DNA of 64,000 bases from NCBI GenBank assembly GCA_014155875.1, contig JACEFZ010016116.1, positions 62,001-126,000 on the forward strand, read 5' to 3'. The notes below the pieces were generated by a model. The model was not told the DNA's origin. It was given only the letters and a program-made list of their open reading frames with translations, and made no database searches. Below are positions 10,197-19,802 of the stretch, one piece after another. A program made the translations under genes and the position numbers. How positions within the stretch are numbered: position 1 is the stretch's first letter; every line of letters starts with the position of its first letter. Source of the stretch: Cepaea nemoralis (Eukaryota > Mollusca > Gastropoda > Stylommatophora > Helicidae).

Positions 10197-13100
10197 ATGA
10201 TGCCACAGATGAAAATTAATCGTTATGGTGCTAATCCCGTGAAGTCCCATCAGGCGGTGATAGTGCCGGGCCCCCTGCCTCGAGGGGGTCCACCCATGAC
10301 TACTGGTGGTCACCTTCCCCTGTGCTGTGGAGTCAAGGCACAGAGGAGTAGGTTAAGAGCTATTGACCAAACACCCCGGACACTCAACATACTACAATGG
10401 AATGCAGAAGGAGTTTATAACAAGAAAGCCTCCCTAACACAGCGTCTTCATAAAGATAGAATAGATGTGGCATGCATTCAAGAGACACACCTCAACGCCA
10501 ATCGCACATTTTCAGTCGAGGGATATCAGGCCACACGTTTCGACCGCGAAGGACACAAAGGAGGAGTTGTAATACTTACACGAAATACAATACCTTGCAG
10601 CGAAGTATCTGTGATCTCTGACAACCAAACGGAAATTATAGGTGTTGATATAATGATAAAGGACGTGAAAATAAGAATTTACAATCTATATAGCCCGGCA
10701 GATAAGGATCTTACACTCTCAAACATGGAAATAACTGACACAAATTGCATTGTTGTCGGAGACTTTAATAGCCGTTCAGAAAGATGGGGATACCCAGATA
10801 CTGACAAAAGAGGAGATGAAGTGGAGGACTGGGAAATAGACTCAAATCTCCATCTACTTAACAAAGCGGATGACACACCGAGCTTCTACTCCAGAAGATG
10901 GATTACCACTTCTACTCCAGACTTAGCTTTCTGCACAGGAGACATCCTCCACAAAATCGATCGCCATGTGCTGGACCAATTAGCAGGTAGTGACCACAGA
11001 CCAATCAAGCTTGTAATAAATATGGAGTATGTTCCACAGGAGCAAAAGCCTTTGCCCCGTTGGAATTACAAACGAGCAGATTGGGACAGATTTGCCATAC
11101 TAACAGACAAATATTGTGAAAACGTAAATACACGATATGGCAACATGAAGCAAATGGTGGAAAGTCTAAACAGAGCAATAATACAGGCGGCCACTGAGTC
11201 TATTCCAAGAGGAGCAAGGAAAAATTACAAACCATACTGGACTGAAGAACTACAATTTTTGGAGGACAAAGTTGAAGATGCTAGGAAGACCGCAGAGAGA
11301 GAACAAACAACTGAAGCGCACATCTCTCTCAAAGCCATCTCAGCAAAATATAAAAGAACAGTAAATCAAACAACAAGAGATTGTTGGAGGAAAAAAACAG
11401 AAAACCTGAATTTTGACAGGGATGGAAACAAACTATGGAAACTAGTGAAAGCCATGAACAATGAAGGACCTAGAAACAAACAAATAACAATTAAACAAGG
11501 AAATGCCTTGCTTACAGGAAAAAAGGCTGCAAATGCACTAATGGAACACTATGCCAGTGCAAACCACATTGATATTACAGCCGAACAGAAGAAAGCAATC
11601 AAAGATAAACAGATACATCATACATATACAGAGACAGCAGCAGAATATATGATGGCAAATCTAACAATGGAAGAAATGGAACAGGCAATGAATACCCTAA
11701 AAAAGAAGACATCACCAGGAAAGGATGGAATCACAAATGAAATGCTAATAGGACTAGGCACTAAGGCAAAAAAGAAACTACTAGCAGTCCTAAATTACAG
11801 CTGGAAGAGGGGAATAGTCCCACAGGCATGGAAGGAAGCTATACTAATACCAGTCCCAAAGAAAGGAAAAGACCTGGAAGAACCAAATGGCTATCGACCT
11901 ATCAGTCTTCTTAGCTGTGTAGGAAAATTAATGGAACGCATTATCAATGGCAGGCTAACATGGCATCTGGAAGAAAACCAACTCTTAACACCTCACCAAG
12001 CAGGATTCAGAAAGTACAGATCTACTGAAGATCAAATAACCTATATAGCTCAGGAAATAGAGGATGCCTTCCAAGAGAAAAAGCACACACTAGCAGTCTG
12101 GATAGATTTAGAAAAAGCATTTGATAAAGTATGGAAGGAAGGACTGAAAGTAAAACTGCAAAAAATGCATGTTTGCGGGAAAATGTACAAATGGATCAGC
12201 CACTACCTTGAGAACAGAACTGCCAGGACAAAAGTACAAGGACAAACCAGCAAAATGATGCTGTTGGAGCAAGGTGTCCCCCAAGGAGGAGTTCTTTCAC
12301 CAACATTATTCCTAGCATATATAAACGACATCACGGAAAATTTTCCAGCCAGAGTACACACATCATCCTTTGCAGATGACCTAGCCATATGGACATCTGA
12401 AGAATATATTAGTACAGCTAACAGCAGAATACAGCAAGCCTTATTAGCGCTTGAGGACTGGTCAAAATCATGGCTAGTGAAGATAAGTGAGGAGAAAACA
12501 ACATGCACAGTGTTCTCCCTCTCAAATAAACATCAGCAACCTAAGCTGGTATTGAATGGAAAAATATTGCGCCATGAAGAAAATCCAAACTATCTAGGAG
12601 TCACCTTTGATCGTCGCCTGACATGGAAGACACAGGTTGAGAAAAATCGAACAAGAGCAAGGCAGAGAATGGCAATCATGAAAAAGCTTGCTGGTACAAC
12701 GTGGGGAGCAGATGAGAAAGTTCTCAAGAAGTTATATACTGGACGGGTGAGGCCAGTACTGGAATATGGCATTGCAGCTTGGGCAACAGCAGCTAAGTCA
12801 AACTTTAACAAAATAAGTAGAGTCCAAAACCAAGGAATGCGAATCATAACTGGAAGCCTGAAGACAACGCCTATTAATGAACTAGAAAAGATCACTTGTT
12901 TACAACCAATGCAGGATAGAAGAGATAGCAGAGCCCAGCAACAAGCAGAAAAATTTAGAAGATTGACAGACCACCCTATGTATAAAAGGTTTAGTGGTTT
13001 TGGAAAGGGACGACTGAAGCGTAGCAACTTTGTAGAAACTGCAAAACGAAAGATTAGGGCAGATCCCATACTTAACATATCAACAGTCAAACCTATTTAC

Positions 13101-14048
13101 AATGCAGACAAGTTCCCAGCTTGGAGACAGCAGCAACTGCCTGAGATGATAGAAAACATTCCTGGTATTGAGAAAAAGAACACTCAGCATGAAACCGAAA
13201 GAAGAGAAATAACCCTAAACTACATAAAAGAACATTACCCAAGCAGGAATTGGACCCATGCATATACAGATGGATCAGCCAAAAATTCAATAGAGAATGG
13301 AGGAGGAGGAATTCTCCTAAATTTAAAAAATGGAGTGAAAAAAACACATTCAATGGCAACTGGAAAATTTTCAAGTAACTTCAAAGCGGAGGTAGAGGCT
13401 CTGAAAACTGCAGCAGAAATGCTCCTGATGGAGGAAAATAAAGAGAAGCAAATAGCTATCTTCACAGATGCAAAGTCAGCTGTCTCAATACTGAAGAGCA
13501 ATAACAGCACAGAACTAACTGACCTAAGAGCAGCACTCCATGGTCTATGCCAGAAATCCAAAAAAGTTGTAATACAGTGGATCCCATCACATTGCAGTAT
13601 ACCTGGAAACGAAGAGGCTGACAGACTGGCAAAAGAGGGCGGACGACTACCACAGCCTGACATAGACATAACCTATAATGAGGCAAAGAGGTTGATAAAA
13701 AGCACTTATAGAACCAAATGGGAATCAGAGCATCCAGGCCATCAGAAGGATGATGCATATTACAAACTCAACCGAAGAGAACAAGTAGCAATCTTCAGAC
13801 TCCGCACAGGACATAACAGGCTGAAATACCACTTGTTCAATAAACTAAAGATAGGAGATACCGATGAATGTAATTGTAGAACTGGAAAAATGACAGCAAA
13901 ACATTTGCTGCAGGAATGCCCAACGTATGCAGAACAGAGAAAGATATTTTGGCCCACACCTGCTTCATTTGAGGACAAGCTCTATGGAGATATCAACAAG
14001 CTAAAGTTGACCGCAGATTACTTTAACTATATACAGGTTGACATTTAA
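10197..14048 (+). CDS. LINE polyprotein: endonuclease, reverse transcriptase, RNase H, zinc knuckle
   Basis: A 1283-codon frame that nicks target DNA and copies the element RNA in place. Domains in order: APE-type endonuclease at about 65-270 (ILQWNAEG, CIQETHL, GDFNSRS, SDHRP); reverse transcriptase at about 480-800 (GYRPISLLS, WIDLEKAFDKVW near 632, GVPQGGVLSP, FADD near 725, YLGVTFDRRLTW); RNase H at about 1018-1145 with D, E, D and D in YTDGS, AEVEAL, FTDAK and NEEADR; and a C-terminal CxC-x-H-x-C knuckle near 1223-1240 (ECNCRTG to QECP). The ATG at 10197 is preceded in frame by a nearby TAA. I see no separate ORF1 (gag-like); the first 65 residues are Pro/Gly-rich and unassigned. All catalytic motifs are present, so it may be competent. 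Confidence 0.96.
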   Translation: MMPQMKINRYGANPVKSHQAVIVPGPLPRGGPPMTTGGHLPLCCGVKAQRSRLRAIDQTPRTLNILQWNAEGVYNKKASLTQRLHKDRIDVACIQETHLNANRTFSVEGYQATRFDREGHKGGVVILTRNTIPCSEVSVISDNQTEIIGVDIMIKDVKIRIYNLYSPADKDLTLSNMEITDTNCIVVGDFNSRSERWGYPDTDKRGDEVEDWEIDSNLHLLNKADDTPSFYSRRWITTSTPDLAFCTGDILHKIDRHVLDQLAGSDHRPIKLVINMEYVPQEQKPLPRWNYKRADWDRFAILTDKYCENVNTRYGNMKQMVESLNRAIIQAATESIPRGARKNYKPYWTEELQFLEDKVEDARKTAEREQTTEAHISLKAISAKYKRTVNQTTRDCWRKKTENLNFDRDGNKLWKLVKAMNNEGPRNKQITIKQGNALLTGKKAANALMEHYASANHIDITAEQKKAIKDKQIHHTYTETAAEYMMANLTMEEMEQAMNTLKKKTSPGKDGITNEMLIGLGTKAKKKLLAVLNYSWKRGIVPQAWKEAILIPVPKKGKDLEEPNGYRPISLLSCVGKLMERIINGRLTWHLEENQLLTPHQAGFRKYRSTEDQITYIAQEIEDAFQEKKHTLAVWIDLEKAFDKVWKEGLKVKLQKMHVCGKMYKWISHYLENRTARTKVQGQTSKMMLLEQGVPQGGVLSPTLFLAYINDITENFPARVHTSSFADDLAIWTSEEYISTANSRIQQALLALEDWSKSWLVKISEEKTTCTVFSLSNKHQQPKLVLNGKILRHEENPNYLGVTFDRRLTWKTQVEKNRTRARQRMAIMKKLAGTTWGADEKVLKKLYTGRVRPVLEYGIAAWATAAKSNFNKISRVQNQGMRIITGSLKTTPINELEKITCLQPMQDRRDSRAQQQAEKFRRLTDHPMYKRFSGFGKGRLKRSNFVETAKRKIRADPILNISTVKPIYNADKFPAWRQQQLPEMIENIPGIEKKNTQHETERREITLNYIKEHYPSRNWTHAYTDGSAKNSIENGGGGILLNLKNGVKKTHSMATGKFSSNFKAEVEALKTAAEMLLMEENKEKQIAIFTDAKSAVSILKSNNSTELTDLRAALHGLCQKSKKVVIQWIPSHCSIPGNEEADRLAKEGGRLPQPDIDITYNEAKRLIKSTYRTKWESEHPGHQKDDAYYKLNRREQVAIFRLRTGHNRLKYHLFNKLKIGDTDECNCRTGKMTAKHLLQECPTYAEQRKIFWPTPASFEDKLYGDINKLKLTADYFNYIQVDI

Positions 14049-14072
14049 AGGTGCATGAAGACCCAGAGGCAT

Positions 14073-14450
14073 GAAATGGAATATTGCTTGGATAGCAAAT
14101 CCATTACGTGGAAAGTCCAAATCAAAAGCCCATTGTGTGGGCTTCATAAAAGGTGGAAAAGTGTCCTAGTGGCACGAAATGGAATATTGCTTGGATAGCA
14201 AATCCATTACGTGGAAAGTCCGAATCAAAAGCCCACTGTGTGGGCTTCATAAAAGGTGGAAAAGTGCCCTAGTGGCACGAAATGGAATATTGCTTGGATA
14301 GCAAATCCATTACGTGGAAAGTCTGAATCAAAAGCCCACTGTGTGGGCTTCATAAAAGGTGGAAAAGTGTCCTAGTGGCACGAAATGGAATATTGCTTGG
14401 CTAGCAAATCCATTACATGGAAAGTCCGAATCGAAAGCTCACTGTGTGGA
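14073..14450 (+). repeat. LINE 3' UTR: four 103-bp units with a hairpin
   Basis: Units start at 14073, 14176, 14279 and 14382, exactly 103 bp apart. Units 2 and 3 contain the perfect hairpin AAGCCCACTGTGTGGGCTT (8-bp stem, 3-nt loop). Position just before the conserved 3' end suggests an RNA element recognised during reverse transcription; that role is inferred. Confidence 0.93.
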
Positions 14451-14909
14451 TGTCATCTGCAGACTGCATACTTCTGGTTTCCGGAAGAACAGCCTATGGT
14501 GAACGGAAGGCCCAATATACGGAAGTGAGGCTAAGCAGCCATGTGCAGGACGTGACGATTCCTTGGGTGAGCCCAGTACCAGAGCGCTATGTATCGGCTC
14601 TGCAAGTATGGAAGCCTCCTTGGATGGCGGGGAATGCCCATGGTCTGCCCCTGCCTTCCCTTGAGGGCTGACCAGGATCTTTGGCTGTTCTATATGGACC
14701 AGCTGGGATGGAGGATAACACCACAACAGTGAGAGTCAAACGTCCTAAGAAACCCCCGGGAAGGTTAACCCGGTCAACAAATGCCCGCAGAAGTCGGATG
14801 TGTCGGCCTAACGGCGCAAGAACGCAGCTCTGCTGTAAACAGGCACAACGCAATCACATCCGAAAAAAAACTCCGGATGAACAAAGAAGAAGAAGAACTG
14901 GCTAAGGAT

Positions 14910-15427
14910 TAACTGGATTCTCACAGGGGTAACTAGCTGGCTGTTATATACGGAGGGGAGAGGCTGGTCGGGGGAATTGAGTATCGGGCAAGTTGGGGAA
15001 ACTTGTCCCAGAGAACATACTCAGAGGAGTTAGTTAAAGTCGGGCTAATGGAGAGTCCAGCATAACTGTTTATGTTCACTATATTAAGAAAGCCTATAGG
15101 AGGCAGTGTTATATTCACAGTAACACAAAATAATTATGTACATTGGTGTCTGACTGTTCCTGGGAAAGTGCTTTGTCATTGCATTCGTGTAGAATTAAAT
15201 AAACTTGGTGTTTACAAACCGAAGTTCTCTAGTGACTCATAGTTGTTGGTAAGTATTCCAGCATAATATTCACACTGACATACCCTGGACATAACCACAG
15301 AAACTTCTATCTGTTAACAAGTATTGTGACACCATGTCATAATTTCCAACCAATGACTAGTCAGCCTTGGAGTTGGAGAACTTGAAGAACTCTTCCTGGC
15401 CTGAGATTACAAAACTCACGGACTTAC
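14910..15427. other. Unique intronic sequence
   Basis: Intron of the Ig gene between LINE copy 2 and the domain 3 exon. No repeat array, Pol III box or additional phase-1 exon is visible. Confidence 0.5.
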
Positions 15428-15544
15428 ACTGAACATTGACCTCCAGAGACGCAGATCTTTCTCCGACACTGTTTTTAGCCGTGCACGTATAGTTTCCATG
15501 GTTGGACTTGCTGACTAGAGTGAACACACGCTGTGTGCTGGTCC
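15428..15544 (-). CDS. Ig domain 3, second half (exon)
   Basis: A 117-nt exon, acceptor CTGCTTGCAG and donor CAGT|GTAAGT, phase 1 at both ends. SKSNHGNYTCTAKNSVGE gives the F strand with the second core Cys and an NYT sequon; ASLEVNVQ is the G strand. It joins the exon at 17420-17560 through a Gly codon. No splice-junction array is present at either edge of this exon. Confidence 0.88.
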
Positions 15545-16066
15545 CTGCAAGCAGACGTAGCCAATACAAAAACATAAAAGTTTGTTCAGTTTCTGAATTT
15601 AGATCACACCACAAATGGTACACTTACATGGGACAGCAACTACTTCCTTCAGGTCACCTCAGACAATTCAACATGAAAACAGTTACTGAAGAGTACAGTC
15701 ATTTTGTGTGTGTCAATTCAAATAGTTTGTGATTATAAATTTAGATATCATAATTTTAAAACAAAATTTGTTAACATTTCATCAACATCAAGTACCATAT
15801 CTGAAGTACATGTCTATGTACTTGTCTATGTACATGTCTGTTTCTTACATTTCCACCCCATTTCCCACCAGACTGTCATTAGGCTACACTGACGCACATA
15901 ATCCCAGGTTAGGCTTGTGGCAGCTTCCTAACTGAAGCCACACCTCTAAGTGCCTCGCCTGTCCATATTTCAGCATTATCTGCCCAGGATTTATTACAGT
16001 GGGGTGTGTTCAGGTAAAGGAGCCTTGTCTGTGCCTTTATGCACATCCCGTATATGCTGCTTTACA
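15545..16066. other. Unique intronic sequence
   Basis: AT-rich intron sequence between the exon and a 52-bp array; nothing recognisable apart from short TATGTAC repeats near 15815. Confidence 0.5.
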
Positions 16067-16383
16067 ACAACTGGCACTGAATGGTTTGTCAGTACCTCAT
16101 GGGTCACCTGTACTTCCCAGAACTGGCACTGAATGGTTTGTCAGTACCTCATGGGCCACTAGAACTTCCCAGAACTGGCACTGAATGGTTTGTCAGTACC
16201 TCATGGGTCACTTGAACTTCCCAGAACTGGCACTGAATGGTTTGTCAGTACCTCATGGGTCACTTGTACTTCCCAGAACTGGCACTGAATGGTTTGTCAG
16301 TACCTCATGGGTCACGTGTGCTTCCCAGAACTGGCACTGAATGGTTTGTCAGTACCTCATGGGTCACTTGTACTTCCCAGAAC
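16067..16383. repeat. 52-bp tandem array, about six copies
   Basis: Units of the form AACTGGCACTGAATGGTTTG followed by TCAGTACCTCATGGGTCAC and a CTTCCCAG end. Copies are highly similar and differ mainly at the end of the unit. It is intronic in the Ig gene. Confidence 0.93.
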
Positions 16384-16685
16384 ATGTCTGGTTACTTGTT
16401 GTAAGCTGGGTTAACTGGGTTGCCCCGGTCAATGTAAACATCCCTGCTTTGATTGGGATCCGACTATAAGACCACGGGGTTGAGTGCCAGCTTGTGTTCA
16501 CAGGCCACCACAGTCCCTTGTGTTTGTAAGCTGGATCTAGATACATGTGTAAGTATGGGTGTAATGTATGAACAAATGTTTGTATGGGTGTAATTTATGA
16601 ACAAATGTTTGTATAGGTGTAATGTATGAACACTTGTATCTGTGGGTGTAATGTATGAACATGTGTAAGTGTGGGTGTAATATAT

Positions 16686-17090
16686 AGTTTAGTTTAGTTT
16701 AGTAGACGGATCAACATAACAGCACACGGGTGAAACCCATAAGTGCTCCGTTCTACTCCTAACTCAAGCCTGAGTCCAGAGAATCTCAGCTCAGTGCATG
16801 AACTACATAGCACCGGTGAGGATACTGAAATACTTTGGGTAAATTTTTAATTCAAAATTTTGCCCTGGCGGCACCGTTAGGCTACTCTTTTTCAATTTCC
16901 AACTACCAAGGGATATTTTTACGTGTGCAACAATACACACGGGCGTCCGATCTCACTACCCAGAGACCAGGGGAAATTGTGTTACTAGAAGTCCACGTGA
17001 ACAAATCCCGGCCCTCACCGGGGCTTGAACCCGGGACCTACAGCACTCAAGATGGACACCATACCTCGAGATCACTCAGCGCCCCCCCCC
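16686..17090 (-). mobile_element. tRNA-derived SINE, minus strand
   Basis: On the minus strand the head contains a B-box, GGTCCCGGGTTCAAGCCCCG, and an A-box-like TGAGTGATCTCGAGG, followed by a body of about 300 bp and an (AAACT)n tail at 16686-16702. A C-rich tract (17081-17094) forms the 5' edge. This is a Pol III SINE layout. The copy is diverged and the family is not named. Confidence 0.75.
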
Positions 17091-17099
17091 CCCCTTTCC

Positions 17100-17215
17100 C
17101 CGCCCCCCTATGGGTGTACCAGCCCACCTGCTTTGTATATCTCTGCTGGGATGGAGTCAGGACCTGGTGCCTTACCACTGGAAAGTTGCTGGATAGCTTT
17201 GTTTATTTCCACACT
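17100..17215 (-). mobile_element. LINE reverse transcriptase fragment
   Basis: The minus strand reads EINKAIQQLSSGKAPGPDSI followed by PAEIYKAGG, the conserved N-terminal RT block of many metazoan LINEs. It is only about 115 bp long and abuts the SINE head. Confidence 0.75.
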
Positions 17216-17419
17216 AAGTGAGGGTGTAATGTGTGAACACATGCAAATGTGGGTGTAATGTATGAACACATGTCAGTGAGGGTGTAATGTGTGAACACAA
17301 GCAAATGTGGGTGTAATGTATGAAGACATGTCAGTGTGGGTATAATGTATGAACATATTTTTGTATGGGTGTAACAGATAATTAAAAATATACACGTGGA
17401 TACAAACACGTTGACATAC

Positions 17420-17560
17420 CAGCTAGTCTGACGCCATCTTTGAACCATGTGACTGAGTTAACTCCAGGGTTGGCATCCACGTCACACAGGATTTCTGCTC
17501 TGTCTCCAACCTTGACCGTGTAGACTGGAGAGTAGGGTCGGAAGGCAATGGAAGGGGCAT
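17420..17560 (-). CDS. Ig domain 3, first half (exon)
   Basis: A 141-nt exon, acceptor CCATAACCAG and donor AGCTG|GTATGT, phase 1 at both ends. KVGDRAEILCDVDANPG supplies the first core Cys and VTWFKDGVRLA the core Trp. There is no Met in the frame, so simple start-to-stop searching misses it. Spliced to 15428-15544 it gives a normal C2-type domain. Its acceptor has a weaker pyrimidine tract than the others. Confidence 0.88.
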
Positions 17561-17817
17561 CTGGTTATGGTAGAGAAAGGTAGTTGTTTAGGAAAGTAGG
17601 GCATTTCGTCTAGTATGTTCACCAACATTTACTTCTCTCTGGTAATCATATTTGTAACATAGAGACCAACAAACAGACAAGCGGTCAGACAGACAAACAA
17701 GGATCACTGAAGCTAACAAACAACACATACATTAAATGTTTCAATGAACAAACCAAGAACATCATCATCATCATCATCATCAAGTAAAGTAACACAAGTC
17801 CCTGGCAAGTTTTCACA

Positions 17818-18050
17818 TTGGGGTGTGCTTGCTTGCATTCGCTGGCTGTGAACTCCAGCGTGAAGTCCTGTATGTCGGATGAAGACATCCTGTTGTCCAA
17901 CATCAGTGTGATGTCATACCGGACTGAGGTTTGCGTGAGTATCCGTCGTTTCATGTCTGGCTTATTGGTGTGCAGACTGGTGGTTCCTTGCCGTACAGGC
18001 AGATACTCTCCGACTTCAGAAGAACACTGCGATGTGAAGCATTAGGCCTC
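17818..18050. other. Open frame on both strands, unassigned
   Basis: About 230 bp are open on both strands. The minus frame contains SVRYDITLMLDNRMSSSDIQ and continues upstream to a stop near 18042, with an acceptor-like TTCTTCTGAAG inside. No phase-1 donor fits the gene model, and I recognise no domain. It may be an old gene or retroelement fragment. Confidence 0.3.
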
Positions 18051-18104
18051 CACATATTCTAGGCCTCCATGTAATCTAGGCCTCTCATATGAGGTGTAGT
18101 GGGC

Positions 18105-18300
18105 ATTTCCCTGCCTCATGACCGTCCCTTCATTTCTCTGACAGTTTCCAGAGGTAGCCCAATTTTACAAAACTTTGTCAACCTCAAAACCATACTGGTT
18201 GGACAAAAATTAACCCTAAGACTGCTGGGAAATGAACCCAGACCAATGCTGTGGCAAGCTAGTGGAATAACCACTGTACCATCATGGCCCTGGGTGGGTG
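18105..18300 (-). mobile_element. tRNA-derived SINE fragment
   Basis: On the minus strand GGTACAGTGGTTATTCC resembles a Pol III A-box region, and GGGTTCATTTCCC resembles the B-box 40-50 nt later, as in SINE heads. The body continues with TTTTTGTCCAACCAG. No intact tRNA fold is claimed. Confidence 0.6.
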
Positions 18301-18504
18301 CATGAACAGATGCATAACTGTCAGACTTACAAGTTCACTCATCGAAGCCTTCCAGAAATAGAAATGCAATTGATGGACAGCATCTTGTAGTATGCTCATG
18401 GATCTGATCACTGCTGGCTAGAAAGACCATCTATCTCTGGCCAGTTCCTCTACCTCAAGCATTTTCACAGCTCAAGTGTCTTTAATGCCCCATGATGACC
18501 TTTG

Positions 18505-18790
18505 TGCTGGTTGACCATTGTGCTGGTTGACCTTTGACTTATCCTGCAGGAACCATCTCTGTTTTATCAAAGCAAAGCGACGTTCAATATGGCCACAGTT
18601 TGGCAGTTTCTGTGTCATGATGTGTTTCACGAGCCAGTTTTTTTTCATGTTCAGGTCTTGTAGAATGCCAGTTTTGCTCTTAAACTTGGTCCATGCTATT
18701 CTAAGAATTTGTCTGTCACATACTAAGTTCACAAGCACCTATTTTCTTCTTTAGGAAACATTGTCTGTGACACATCTGCATGTTCCCACT
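18505..18790 (-). mobile_element. LINE RT C-terminal fragment
   Basis: The minus strand encodes, with a frame change, LKKKIGACELSM, then DRQILRIAWTKFKSKTGILQ, and then KLPNCGHIERR. This matches the post-RT 'RRxLRIxWT ... FGHxxRR' block of LINE proteins. It is decayed and intronic. Confidence 0.65.
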
Positions 18791-18822
18791 GGAAAGATGC
18801 ATCAATTCTACAATATTTAGGA

Positions 18823-18960
18823 GTGGCTGGCTGAGTGGCTAGAATGCCGGGCTCTCCTTCGGGAGACCCGGGTTTGAATCCTCGGTAAGGTGTGGAGTTT
18901 TTTTCTGTCTGGGACAAAAAGAAAACTCTAACCTGCACAGTTCGCGGCAACTGCACTAGC
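18823..18960 (+). mobile_element. tRNA-derived SINE head
   Basis: GGCTGAGTGGCTAGAATGCC forms an A-box region and GGGTTTGAATCC the B-box, with a CTCCTTCGGGAG hairpin between them. The layout resembles a serine-type tRNA relative, but no clean acceptor stem is seen, and a SINE-like body follows. Confidence 0.65.
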
Positions 18961-19257
18961 CATGCGGCCTTAATTCCTCAGGCTCAAGACCCCCCTTTCC
19001 TACACTACAAGGTACTTTAGGCAATACATGACAGATGACTTTGGTGTACCACTGATTTCACTAATAAACGTGTGCAGTACTATATCTTGCCTCCTTATGA
19101 ATTCTTATAAACAGTCCTGATTGTTGTTAGTTATGCAGCAAGGTAAAAACCATTCAACATAAAGATTTTAAGCTTCACTGTCTTTTGATAGACATAATTA
19201 ACTGTTCTCTTTGTACTGTTTGAGAAATTTTCATCTGCTTACTGTACTAGTCACATA

Positions 19258-19650
19258 TGTTTAATACAAGAATCAACAAACATGACAAACATTTCATGCT
19301 GAGATCAACAAACATTTCACACTGTGATCAACAAACAAACACTACACACATTTCACACTGAAATCAACAAACAAACACTACACACATTTCACACTGAAAT
19401 CAACAAACAAACACTACACACATTTCACACTGAGATCAACAAACAAACACTACACACATTTCACACTGAAATCAACAAACAAACACTACAAACATTTCAC
19501 ACTGAGATCAACAAACAAACACTACGAACATTTCATGCTGAGATCAACAAACAAACACTACAAACATTTCATGCTGAGATCAACAAACAAACACTACGCA
19601 CATTTCACGCTGAGATCAACAAACAAACACTACGCACATTTCACGCTGAG
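19258..19650 (-). repeat. 36-bp array carrying exon end plus donor site, about 10 copies
   Basis: On the minus strand the exon ends CTCAGCGTGAAAT|GTGCGT, and the same block recurs every 36 bp as CTCAGC(G/A)TGAAAT or TTCAG-type variants followed by GTGTGT, GTTTGT or GTTCGT. Thirteen coding nucleotides and the donor are reiterated. The unit nearest the exon is almost identical to it. Unit length is a multiple of three, but a TAG follows the first donor in frame. Confidence 0.95.
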
Positions 19651-19802
19651 AATGATGCCGTCAATCATTTTGTTGTTGGTGTTGAGTTCGTTGTACACCA
19701 GACAGGAGTAGTTGGCGCGGTCGTCAGACCGGTCCATGCGGAGGCTGATGGTGCTGTTGATGGTGCCACCAATGCTTGGATCTTCGCTAATGTTTGGAAT
19801 GT
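19638..19802 (-). CDS. Ig domain 2, second half (exon)
   Basis: A 165-nt exon, acceptor TTGTTGTTTCAG and donor AAAT|GTGCGT, phase 1 at both ends. INSTISLRMDRSDDRANYSC provides the E and F strands with the second core Cys and two sequons (NST, NYS); DGIILSVK is the G strand. Joined to 21807-21950 the Trp-to-Cys distance is about 42 residues, normal for an Ig domain. The donor GTGCGT is weaker than average and is followed by the junction-derived array. Confidence 0.88.

Larger units (their letters stand above)
9906..14909 (+). mobile_element. Full-length LINE copy 2 with 14-bp target duplication
   Basis: The element proper is 9920-14895, flanked by AACTGGCTAAGGAT at 9906-9919 and 14896-14909, a perfect 14-bp duplication. 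It starts CCCCTCTGCCGTGCGTCC, about 20 nt further 5' than copy 1 in alignment, has a single 5' leader unit, one uninterrupted frame, four 103-bp 3' UTR units and a short GAAGAA-rich tail. It lies in the intron between Ig domains 3 and 4 and is antisense to that gene. The intact duplication and frame suggest a recent insertion. Confidence 0.97.
16545..17395. repeat. About 25-bp array split by a SINE/LINE insertion
   Basis: GTGGGTGTAATGTATGAACA units occur at 16545-16685 and resume at 17216-17395. The roughly 530 bp between them is retroelement sequence, so the insertion entered a pre-existing array. Confidence 0.8.

Noticed and set aside
17220..17395. Junction-derived array at the domain 3 donor (17420)
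   Set aside because: The array comes close to the exon but its monomer does not contain the exon edge or donor.
17685..17954. Extra Ig-gene exon
   Set aside because: Frame is protein-like but has no phase-1 donor and no Ig features; kept only as an unassigned open region.
18823..18890. Functional tRNA gene
   Set aside because: A- and B-boxes are present but no clean acceptor stem pairs, and SINE body follows.
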